DNA from: an uncultured Lachnospiraceae bacterium
GTDB lineage: Bacteria > Bacillota_A > Clostridia > Lachnospirales > Lachnospiraceae
Assembly: GCA_910588595.1 (NCBI GenBank)
Contig: CAJUQU010000087.1
Coordinates: 1-13,316 of the forward strand
Direction: 5' to 3'
DNA length: 13,316 nt
A program made the position numbers and the translations under genes. This document shows positions 7,645 through 13,316 of the stretch, one piece after another; the stretch's first letter is position 1, and every line of letters starts with the position of its first letter. The notes beneath the pieces are model-generated. The model saw only the letters and a list, made by a program, of their open reading frames with translations, had not been told where the DNA came from and did not search any database.

Positions 7645-7815
7645 TATCCAGACAGAAATTAGATTTGTGGGATGCATGATTCGTGCCAGTGCTAGAGCGT
7701 GTTTGAAAAATGCTCTAGGTAGAATTTCGACGGTGATGGGTGGCATCGTCTTGAAATTTTAACAACGCAATGGTGCGAAACAGGCGGTTCACGATTCTAA
7801 TTTCTGTACGGATGG
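7645..7815. repeat. Folded inverted-repeat element (MITE-like or structured RNA)
   Basis: Imperfect terminal inverted repeats bound this region. They contain the exact 12-mer ACAGAAATTAGA (7652-7663) and its complement TCTAATTTCTGT (7796-7807). Pairing continues outward with CTCTATCC against GGATGGAG. Inside are a perfect 7-bp stem CTAGAGC/GCTCTAG (7692-7698, 7712-7718), a 10-bp stem with a 2-base bulge (7723-7732, 7747-7758), and CGCA-ATGG-TGCG (7766-7777). A minus-strand 36-codon frame (7746-7636) has no ribosome binding site and is probably not a gene. It may be a non-autonomous mobile element or a structured RNA. No clear target duplication flanks it. Confidence 0.55.
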
Positions 7816-7938
7816 AGCCCTAGAGTTTGTTCAAAATATCCCGTTTTGGACACTTTGATGTCACCACTCACTTGTTCGGCTGTCTATCGCTTTTTTATCT
7901 TTTTCAGATACATTTTCAGTTACATTTACCAAAACACC
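7816..7938. other. Gene-free stretch before the yccF promoter
   Basis: No coding sequence is visible. CTAGAGTTTGTTCAAAAT (7820-7837) partly repeats CTAGAGCGTGTTTGAAAAAT of the adjacent element, so the mobile or structured unit may extend this far. The rest is T-rich, with a TTTTTTATCTTTTT run at 7891-7904. Confidence 0.3.
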
Positions 7939-7967
7939 TTGCATTATTGAATGTGATGCAGTAAAAT
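7939..7967 (+). promoter_or_regulatory. Candidate promoter for the YccF gene
   Basis: TTGCAT (7939-7944), a 17-base spacer and TAAAAT (7962-7967, 5 of 6 matches to the -10 consensus) point toward the gene starting at 8047. The leader would be about 73 bases long. This is a motif match only. Confidence 0.5.
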
Positions 7968-8046
7968 TAAGAAACTTTAAAGGGTGCTATCTAGAACACT
8001 ACAAAATGATCTGTAACAATTTTTTGTGATAGGAGAAAATGAAAAC

Positions 8047-8433
8047 ATGAGTTGTCTTGGAAATCTTTTATGGTTTATCTTTGGGGGTTGTATCAGCGGG
8101 CTCAGCTGGATGCTCGCGGGTTGTCTGTGGTGCATCTCGATCATCGGGATCCCCTATGGCATCCAGTGCTTTAAATTCGCGTCGATGTCCTTTTTCCCGT
8201 TTGGCAAGGAGATCGTCTATGGCGGCGGAACTGCCTCCTTCATCGTAAACATAATATGGATCCTGATCTCGGGCATTCCGCTTGCCATAGAGCACCTCAC
8301 GATCGGCTGTCTGTTGTGTCTCACGATCATCGGGATCCCGTTTGGATTGCAGCAGTTTAAGCTGGCAAAGCTGGCATTGATGCCGTTTGGGACGCGTATC
8401 GTGCACATGACTGACAAAAATTCTTATGGTTAA
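8047..8433 (+). CDS. YccF domain-containing small membrane protein
   Basis: This membrane protein has 128 residues. It contains two copies of the YccF-type unit: a hydrophobic stretch ending in IIGIP(Y/F)G(I/L)Q, a short linker with FK, then a (F/M)PFG(K/T)(E/R)IV motif (about 33-57 and 93-117). Between them lies another hydrophobic segment (about 63-80). YccF proteins are widespread inner-membrane proteins without a settled biochemical function. The length fits the family. The ATG at 8047 has AGGAG (8031-8035) eleven bases upstream, a little long. A GTG at 8026 would add seven residues across that ribosome binding site and is rejected. The protein is unusually rich in cysteine, with several residues in or near membrane segments. 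It is the first of two plus-strand genes, 64 bases ahead of the Sel1-repeat gene. Confidence 0.85.
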   Translation: MSCLGNLLWFIFGGCISGLSWMLAGCLWCISIIGIPYGIQCFKFASMSFFPFGKEIVYGGGTASFIVNIIWILISGIPLAIEHLTIGCLLCLTIIGIPFGLQQFKLAKLALMPFGTRIVHMTDKNSYG

Positions 8434-8469
8434 ATGCCTTCGTCTGTGGTAGAATATTAGATAAATCAT

Positions 8470-8475
8470 TATAAT
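8470..8475 (+). promoter_or_regulatory. Possible -10 element before the Sel1-repeat gene
   Basis: A perfect TATAAT lies 22 bases before the chosen start codon at 8498. No good -35 is found at the right spacing (TGGTAG at 17 bases), so this may be chance. The gene could equally be transcribed from the yccF promoter. Confidence 0.25.
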
Positions 8476-8497
8476 ACGACAGAAAGGCATGATGTAT

Positions 8498-9631
8498 ATG
8501 GCTGCACTTTTTGATGAGCGTGTGGAACAGGCGATTCAGATCATATGGTTTGACAGGGATCCGGACAGGCGTGAGCAGGCGCTTGCGCTGCTGCGCGGGG
8601 CTGCCAATTTGGGTGACGGGGACGCCTTTTATTTTCTCGGGCGCTGTTATCTTGGAAAAAGTTATGTCGATCCGGTCATGGAAATGCCGGTGGACACGCC
8701 GTTTGCTTTCGAGTGCTTTCATCAAAGTCTTATCTTCGAGAGTGCTGTCGGTATGTTTGGAACAATGTACCAGGAAGGATATCAACCGCCGGACGGCACC
8801 TCTGTCCACCTGCCCTATCACTCCAAAAAAGAGATCTGGAACGCGGTATCACAGATGGCAGAACAGGGACAGGTCTTCTGCAAATTCATGATCGCCAACG
8901 CCTATTACTATTGCACAGCCGCTGATTTTCTAGGTATCACGCCGGAAGGCGTGGGCACTAAAAGATACGAGCGGCTGCAGTATGAGTGGACTGCCACTGC
9001 AGTCCGGCTCTATGAAGAGTGTCTCGCGCGCGGGCTTGGCATCGCCCTCCCCAATCTGGTCGATATCCTGCGCACTGGCAGACACGGCGCACCGGTCCAG
9101 AGACAGCGGGCAAAAAACTACATTCATATCGGAGCCGACATGGGGATCGGAGCTTATGAGCGCATCGTCGGCAACGAATACCGCGATGACGACGAACTCG
9201 ACAAAGCAGTTGAAATGTACGAGCGCGCTGTCTCCCACAAAGATGATTATGCCTACTATTGTCTGGGCAGACTATACACCTATAACGGGGCTATGCCGCT
9301 CGATCTGAAGAAGGCACTGTCCTATCTGGAAAAAGGTTATGCAAATCTTCCAGATGATGCGGGATTCTGCAATCTGTTAGGTGAAATTTACTTTCGCGGC
9401 GGCGAGGATATCAAGCCCAACTACGAACAGGCGTTCTTGTTGTTAAGCAAAGCGTACTTTAAGGGAAGCACCTGGGGCTCTGATATGCTCGGCACCTGTT
9501 ATCTAAACGGTCTTGGCACTGCGCCGAACTTAAATATGGCGCGAAAACTCTTCGAGCTGCATCCGAGAAAGCCACTCGCCGCAGGCGGCCTGAGACGGCT
9601 CGAGAGCAATAAAAAGACATCTTCAAAGTGA
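8498..9631 (+). CDS. Sel1/TPR-type repeat protein
   Basis: This 377-residue soluble protein has no signal peptide or membrane segment, so it is probably cytoplasmic. It is built of helical pairs with Sel1/TPR spacing. Clear examples are ALALLRGAANLGDGDAFYFL near the start, AVEMYERAVSHKDDYAYYCL in the middle, and the C-terminal units around QAFLLLSKAYFKGSTWGSDM and ARKLFELHP. Such solenoids usually scaffold protein-protein contacts, and no catalytic domain is attached, so no specific role can be given. ATGs at 8489, 8492 and 8498 are possible. AAAGG at 8483-8487 is one, four or ten bases away respectively, so 8498 is chosen with reserve. It converges with the DUF4349 gene 73 bases downstream. 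Confidence 0.8.
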   Translation: MAALFDERVEQAIQIIWFDRDPDRREQALALLRGAANLGDGDAFYFLGRCYLGKSYVDPVMEMPVDTPFAFECFHQSLIFESAVGMFGTMYQEGYQPPDGTSVHLPYHSKKEIWNAVSQMAEQGQVFCKFMIANAYYYCTAADFLGITPEGVGTKRYERLQYEWTATAVRLYEECLARGLGIALPNLVDILRTGRHGAPVQRQRAKNYIHIGADMGIGAYERIVGNEYRDDDELDKAVEMYERAVSHKDDYAYYCLGRLYTYNGAMPLDLKKALSYLEKGYANLPDDAGFCNLLGEIYFRGGEDIKPNYEQAFLLLSKAYFKGSTWGSDMLGTCYLNGLGTAPNLNMARKLFELHPRKPLAAGGLRRLESNKKTSSK

Positions 9632-9704
9632 TTGCGTCCGCAGGGATACCGATGAGCAGTCTGAATTATGGAACGTCACCTCGATCCATGACACACCAAT
9701 CTGC

Positions 9705-10952
9705 TCACTGTTCTTTGTTCTCCCCATGAGAAATCTGTGCCGGCTCTGTTTCCTGAGCAGAAGGCTGTGCACCAGGCGCCTGACCTGTTTCCTGAGCAGA
9801 AGGCTGTTCACCAGGCGCCTGAGGCTGTGCATTCTGCGGCATCTGTCCTGCAGGCGGCATTGCCCCCATGAAAGATGTCTGCCAGCCGGCATTATGATCT
9901 TGCGGCATTGATACTGACATCTGCTTCCGACTGTTCTGAGCACGAAGCTCCCTTTTCACTTTGCGTTCCGCCACAAAATTCTTGATTTGATCCCTGAGAA
10001 AAACAAAACAGATCACTGCGATGATCAATATGTACGGCGACAATCTGATCACCAGGAACAGCACACCTTCCAGAAATGACACAAAGCCTCTGCCTGTGGA
10101 CAAAAGTGTATTCTTTAACCGGTCTGCAAATGTATTTCTCCTGACAGGCTCGCTGTCCTGACGGTACTCCATAACCTCCGAGATGCCAATGTTGACATAA
10201 GAGTATGCCACGTCCATATCCATATAGCGTCTGGTTGTCTGCAGATCATTGAGCTGATACTGCACCTCTGACAGCCGCTGCTCCACTGTGATCATGTCCT
10301 CGATCGTCTCACACTTCTCGAGCATCGCCAGCAGATTCTTTTCCTGGATCTGCAGCGCCTCGATCTGTGCTGTCGTGTCATAGTACTTCTGGCTGATATT
10401 ATCCACACTTGTTGTTTTGGAGATCACCTTGCCGACACCGTCAAGCTCCTCCAGAAAATTGGTGTAATCCTTTGAAGGGATCCGCACCCTCAGGTAATTG
10501 TGCAGCGTGCCGCTTGTCTTGCGATAGCTTTCATAATACCAGTCATGCCCGCTGTCACTCTCGCTCTCCGACTGGATGACACCGCTGTATTTGGCGATCG
10601 CCGCCTTGACAGAAGTCATCGTTGCAGCGTAGTCGAGTGTCTCGATCTCGAGATTGCAGTGATACACGAGCTTCTCCTCAAGCAGTGCCATGTCTTCCAT
10701 GTCCGGTGTCCCCTCCTGCGCCTGACTTTTTGTCATGCCCTCCTCCATGGCAATCTCTTCCATCTCTAACTCGGCGTAGTTGTCACTTGCAAAGCCACTG
10801 CTATAGGAATCCATCGGGGCAGTGTTGTTAGACGCTGCCGCCGAGTCAGCTGTCATCATGGATTGCGAACCGCCTGATGCACCCCCGCAGCCTGTCAGCA
10901 AACTTGTTATGACTGCAAACAGTGGTAAAAGTTTTGTCCATTTTCTTTTCAT
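9705..10952 (-). CDS. DUF4349 lipoprotein
   Basis: This 415-residue protein opens with a lipoprotein signal: KRK, a hydrophobic core, and the lipobox L-T-G-C at Cys22. After a Ser/Ala-rich spacer, residues 94-260 form the DUF4349 domain (LVYHCNLEIETLDY, YLRVRIPSKDYTNFLEEL, then a coiled-coil-like segment with EQRLSEVQYQLNDLQTTR). A transmembrane helix at about 297-319 follows, then a basic stretch (VAERKVKRELR) and a Pro/Gln/Met-rich tail. The lipid anchor and the helix would fix the domain at both ends on the outer face, with the tail inside. DUF4349 function is not established. AAGG lies six bases before the ATG at 10952, and upstream ATGs (10973, 11000) lack support. The tail contains a duplicated 13-residue unit. 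Confidence 0.88.
   Translation of the reverse strand: MKRKWTKLLPLFAVITSLLTGCGGASGGSQSMMTADSAAASNNTAPMDSYSSGFASDNYAELEMEEIAMEEGMTKSQAQEGTPDMEDMALLEEKLVYHCNLEIETLDYAATMTSVKAAIAKYSGVIQSESESDSGHDWYYESYRKTSGTLHNYLRVRIPSKDYTNFLEELDGVGKVISKTTSVDNISQKYYDTTAQIEALQIQEKNLLAMLEKCETIEDMITVEQRLSEVQYQLNDLQTTRRYMDMDVAYSYVNIGISEVMEYRQDSEPVRRNTFADRLKNTLLSTGRGFVSFLEGVLFLVIRLSPYILIIAVICFVFLRDQIKNFVAERKVKRELRAQNSRKQMSVSMPQDHNAGWQTSFMGAMPPAGQMPQNAQPQAPGEQPSAQETGQAPGAQPSAQETEPAQISHGENKEQ
9746..9823. repeat. 39-bp tandem duplication in the DUF4349 tail
   Basis: Two adjacent 39-bp units (9746-9784 and 9785-9823) differ at only two positions. The unit is a multiple of three and encodes a repeated 13-residue Gln/Ala/Pro/Glu-rich segment. 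The near identity points to a recent slippage duplication, so copy number may vary between strains. Confidence 0.9.
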
Positions 10953-11083
10953 ACATTCCCTTCCTTTCTTCATTCTCCGATGATACACACCGAAAGGCAC
11001 GTATACCAGATTGATCTGACTGCATGATGATGATTCTGTAATATATACGATTTGCCAAAATGATTTTTATGGGTTTTTCTTTT

Positions 11084-12349
11084 TTATTTTGTATCCATCG
11101 GCAGGAGAACATCCACCACAAAAAATCCGTTTTCCGTGTAGCACATCATGTCCCCGCCAATCTTCTGTGCCGCCTCGAGCATCGTCTGTAAGCCAAATCC
11201 ATGGTCTGCACCTTTTTTGGTAGTGCTTGGTATTGTCCCTTTCTCCACATGCAGAGCGCTGCTGCAGGTATTTTTCATCCGGATGGTCAGACGCTTTTTG
11301 CTGTACCCCATCTGCACAGATACTTTCCGCTGCTCCTGCGGCAGCTCCCAGAGTGCATCCCTTGCATTTTCCAGCCCGTTTGAAAAAATCTGGCACAGCT
11401 CCATATAGGGGAGCTGTTCATCACCGATTTGAACGTCAAGCTCCAACGTCACACCAATCTGCTCAAATTTCTGTGAAAAACTGCCAAGTACCGCATTGAT
11501 ATATGGATTGGCACAATACTGTCCCATACAAATATCCATCTCGTCCTGCACATTTCTCAGATACTCCAATGCTTCCTCCATCTTTCCTGCCGCCAGAAGC
11601 CCTGTGAGTGTAACTGTATACCCCTTCATGTCATGTTTGAGTTTGCGGATACGCTGCTGGCTTTCAAGCTGTTCCTGCAGGATCCGCTCATTCTGCTGCT
11701 TGCGGTAGAGCAAAAGCTGTCCGTACAGTGAGGAGAATATCACACTATAGGTAAAAAGCATCAGCACCAGGATCAGTATACACACAAGAACATCCTCCGG
11801 ACGTTCCACTATATTGACAGGGTACTGCACTACCAATACTAGCAAAATATAATACAGCATTGTCATTCCCGAAAAAATGCCCCATCCCTTCTCCACTGAA
11901 GCCTGGAGTTCCAGATAAGGCTTCCTCAGGTAACGATATGCCAGATACTCAATCAGCGGAAATGCAATCAATCTACTGAAAAACATCAGCACAAACTTCC
12001 CATTCCCTAGATAAAAATCCAACAGGTTTGTGGCTGCCATGATCCACAGCGAGGTCGTATCTGCCAGACAGAAGGTCAGAATAAAACGAAACTTCTTGTC
12101 GGCTGAAATGATATAGAAAAACACAAAACTCGGAACTGAGCAGGTAAAGAAAAACATTTTGCCAAGAAACGAAAATCCAAACACCCATCCCATAATCATG
12201 TTAGAAATCATCAAAATACCCATACCGGCTCCTGCAAGAAATGCTGTCTTTCGTCTGTTATAACGCGAACGAAACAACATCACAAACAGGAAAATCACAT
12301 GGAACATTGCCCACAAAACGGATAAATCCCTCAATACTACATACTGCAT
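11084..12349 (-). CDS. AgrC-like sensor histidine kinase (GHKL family)
   Basis: This 421-residue membrane sensor kinase has an N-terminal half of about six hydrophobic segments (10-205), followed by a linking helix. The phospho-acceptor motif is LKHDMKGY with His239, the RHDxKN-type H-box of AgrC/CitA-like kinases. The ATPase domain has an N-box FSNGLENARDAL (323-333) and a G-box HGFGLQTM (383-390). The length and layout fit AgrC or peptide-sensing kinases, but the ligand is unknown. AGGAGG lies seven bases before the ATG at 12349. Upstream in-frame ATGs fall in a repeat region and are rejected. No response regulator is adjacent in the window. The DUF4349 gene follows 131 bases later with no terminator between, so the two may be co-transcribed. 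Confidence 0.9.
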   Translation of the reverse strand: MQYVVLRDLSVLWAMFHVIFLFVMLFRSRYNRRKTAFLAGAGMGILMISNMIMGWVFGFSFLGKMFFFTCSVPSFVFFYIISADKKFRFILTFCLADTTSLWIMAATNLLDFYLGNGKFVLMFFSRLIAFPLIEYLAYRYLRKPYLELQASVEKGWGIFSGMTMLYYILLVLVVQYPVNIVERPEDVLVCILILVLMLFTYSVIFSSLYGQLLLYRKQQNERILQEQLESQQRIRKLKHDMKGYTVTLTGLLAAGKMEEALEYLRNVQDEMDICMGQYCANPYINAVLGSFSQKFEQIGVTLELDVQIGDEQLPYMELCQIFSNGLENARDALWELPQEQRKVSVQMGYSKKRLTIRMKNTCSSALHVEKGTIPSTTKKGADHGFGLQTMLEAAQKIGGDMMCYTENGFFVVDVLLPMDTK

Positions 12350-12390
12350 CTGTATACCTCCTAATCTTTTTCCCAGAACGTGTGTAAAGT

Positions 12391-12426
12391 GCGCTTGAGC
12401 AAGGAAGGTTTTCCTACTCGCAGCGC
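12391..12426 (-). promoter_or_regulatory. Imperfect hairpin in the kinase leader
   Basis: GCGC (12391-12394), GAG (12397-12399) and AGGAA (12402-12406) pair with TTCCT (12411-12415), CTC (12417-12419) and GCGC (12423-12426) around a GGTT loop with small internal loops. It lies about 40 bases before the kinase start. It has no U-tract, so it is not a terminator. It may be an RNA structure or a protein site. Confidence 0.4.
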
Positions 12427-12524
12427 TCCCCCTGTGCGACATCTGACGGATCATTTTCTCCGCTCGGGGTGTGAGCGCGTCCCGTGCGCCGCCATGCGAC
12501 ATAGTTCCTCTGCACGGGGTGTGA
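12422..12524. repeat. Degenerate 51/52-nt tandem repeat upstream of the kinase
   Basis: Two adjacent units (12422-12473 and 12474-12524) each start with AGCGC, contain TGCGACAT (12435-12442, 12495-12502) and end with CTCYGCWCGGGGTGTG. Each unit is bracketed by complementary C-rich and G-rich ends. In the second, CCCGTGC (12481-12487) pairs exactly with GCACGGG (12512-12518). The arrangement resembles REP-type palindromic repeats. Confidence 0.6.
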
Positions 12525-12531
12525 ATAATGA

Positions 12532-12556
12532 AAGGACGAAGTCCTGCTTCGTCCTT
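12532..12556 (-). terminator. Hairpin terminator after the coiled-coil gene
   Basis: A perfect 10-bp stem (AAGGACGAAG 12532-12541, CTTCGTCCTT 12547-12556) with a 5-base loop starts 20 bases after the stop codon. On the minus strand it ends in TTTCATTATT, an imperfect U-tract, so termination may be partial. Confidence 0.65.
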
Positions 12557-12576
12557 ATGGAATGATTTTCCAAATA

Positions 12577-13194
12577 TTATTCCGTCGGTGTGTCAGAGAG
12601 CGCTGTACCCTCCGACAGGATTTCGTCAACGCCCTCGACAGGTGAAGTGTCCGGCAGACCAACACTTGTCCCGGCATTTTCCGCCTTTTCCTGCGGGTCA
12701 TACTCCTGCCGCTGTCTGTCGTCCTCATCCTCCCACAGGGATTTGTACTTCTCTCTTTTTTTACGCTCATTGAGCATAGCGAGGTTCTTTGCCGCCAGAT
12801 ACACTTCCATGCTGTAGTCCATCAGCTTCTTCTCATCCGAAGCCGGCACTTTCGCACCCTTTCCGATGCGCCGTGCCACCTCCATGATCTTCGCCATATC
12901 ATCACTTTTTTCCTGCATGACATCACTCTGCTGCCTTGACACCTCCGCATTCCACACCAGCACGCGCTCCTCCACAAGACGGTCAAGAACCTCCTGGTTC
13001 TCGTCAAACCGCTGTGTGACGGCATCGAGCGTGAGCTCCAATCTCGCTGCCTCGTTCGCGTAGATCTCCTTCCCATCCGGCGTTATGTTCATCTTCTTTT
13101 CCAGATCTTCCCTTTTCTTTAGGAGCTTTTGCTTCTGCTCCAGCAGACTGGCGCGCTGTGCGCGGTATAATTTCTGTGCTTCACCGATCTTCAT
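12577..13194 (-). CDS. Coiled-coil protein of unknown function
   Basis: I do not recognise a family for this 205-residue protein. Residues 5-110 are highly charged with heptad-like spacing (LLEQKQKLLKKREDLEKKM, then AARLELTLDAVTQRFDENQ), indicating long helices that probably form a coiled coil. The middle has a Lys/Arg-rich helix (NERKKREKYKSLWEDEDD). The last 45 residues are acidic and Ser/Thr/Pro-containing, probably disordered. There is no signal peptide or membrane helix. The ribosome binding site is near-perfect (AGGAGGTGATC, with AGGAGG seven bases from the ATG at 13194), so it is likely well translated. It follows the ABC transporter gene by 43 bases in the same direction and is probably in its operon. 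A hairpin terminator follows. Confidence 0.8.
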   Translation of the reverse strand: MKIGEAQKLYRAQRASLLEQKQKLLKKREDLEKKMNITPDGKEIYANEAARLELTLDAVTQRFDENQEVLDRLVEERVLVWNAEVSRQQSDVMQEKSDDMAKIMEVARRIGKGAKVPASDEKKLMDYSMEVYLAAKNLAMLNERKKREKYKSLWEDEDDRQRQEYDPQEKAENAGTSVGLPDTSPVEGVDEILSEGTALSDTPTE

Positions 13195-13237
13195 AGGATC
13201 ACCTCCTGATTTTTTTACCGAAAATGTCTATACCCGC

Positions 13238-13316
13238 TCACGCCTCCGCCAGCTGCAGATCATACAGCTTCTTGTACATGCCGCCCAGCTGCAGCAACTC
13301 CTGGTGCGAGCCGCTC
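13238..13316 (-). CDS. ABC exporter ATP-binding/permease protein, C-terminal end (partial)
   Basis: Only the last 25 codons and the stop lie in the window. The visible peptide, GSHQELLQLGGMYKKLYDLQ followed by LAEA, is the typical end of an MsbA/LmrA-type ABC exporter. It corresponds to the segment after the H-loop, G-(T/S)-H-x-E-L-L-x-x-G-G-x-Y-x-x-L. The substrate cannot be told from this fragment. The gene runs into the window from the right and is followed 43 bases later by the coiled-coil gene, probably in one operon. Confidence 0.85.
   Translation of the reverse strand, partial: SGSHQELLQLGGMYKKLYDLQLAEA

Noticed and set aside
7636..7746. 36-codon minus-strand frame inside the folded element
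   Set aside because: It has no ribosome binding site and overlaps strong inverted repeats. It is more likely a by-product of the element than a gene.
7577..8025. Small SRP RNA gene or a tRNA upstream of dnaX
   Set aside because: This location is common for the SRP RNA in Firmicutes, but the conserved GGAAGGAAGCAGCC-type loop is absent on both strands, and no tRNA cloverleaf was seen.
9632..9704. Terminator between the convergent Sel1-repeat and DUF4349 genes
   Set aside because: Nested short inverted repeats exist (TGAGCAG/CTGCTCA and ATGGA/TCCAT), but the loops are large and there is no U-tract on either strand.
12350..12502. N-terminal extension of the sensor kinase
   Set aside because: The frame passes through the tandem repeat and has no ribosome binding site, while AGGAGG precedes ATG 12349.
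1..13316. CRISPR array, complete insertion sequence, prophage or defence island
   Set aside because: No regularly spaced repeats, transposase, integrase, phage or recognisable defence genes are present in any frame.

Overview
This window looks like chromosomal DNA from a low-to-mid GC Firmicute, most likely a Lachnospiraceae member (Roseburia / Agathobacter / Butyrivibrio type). The evidence is AGGAGG-type ribosome binding sites, the dnaX-ybaB-recR order, and a gut-Clostridia set of membrane proteins (DUF5711, a LysM protein with an internal membrane helix, CvpA, a DUF4349 lipoprotein, an AgrC-like GHKL kinase). The genus call is inference, since no rRNA gene lies inside the window.

Layout, left to right. 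Bases 1-273 hold no gene but carry two tandem strong promoters pointing left out of the window. The sequence after them resembles a Firmicute rRNA leader, so an rRNA operon may start just beyond the left edge. A minus-strand block follows: a LysM membrane protein (2135-3424), a DUF5711 protein (804-2042) and CvpA (274-759, probably from a TTG start). A 23-bp hairpin with a short U-tract and a candidate new promoter separates the LysM gene from the other two. Next come galM (3630-4673, with its own terminator) and the DNA-maintenance operon dnaX-ybaB-recR (7438 down to 4877), whose promoter overlaps a perfect palindrome.

Bases 7439-8046 form a 608-base non-coding interval. Beyond the dnaX promoter it holds a compact, highly folded element of about 170 bp bounded by long inverted repeats, then a promoter for two plus-strand genes: a YccF-type small membrane protein (8047-8433) and a Sel1/TPR-repeat protein (8498-9631).

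The right part is again minus strand: a DUF4349 lipoprotein (9705-10952), an AgrC-like sensor kinase without a visible partner regulator (11084-12349), a structured tandem repeat in its leader, a coiled-coil protein of unknown function (12577-13194), and the last 25 codons of an ABC exporter ATPase at the right edge.

Functionally, dnaX, ybaB and recR serve replication and recombinational repair, and galM feeds galactose and glucose anomers to sugar metabolism. Much of the rest concerns the cell envelope. No CRISPR array, complete insertion sequence, phage gene or obvious defence system is visible. The least explained sequence is the folded inverted-repeat element at 7645-7815 and the 51/52-nt tandem repeat at 12422-12524.
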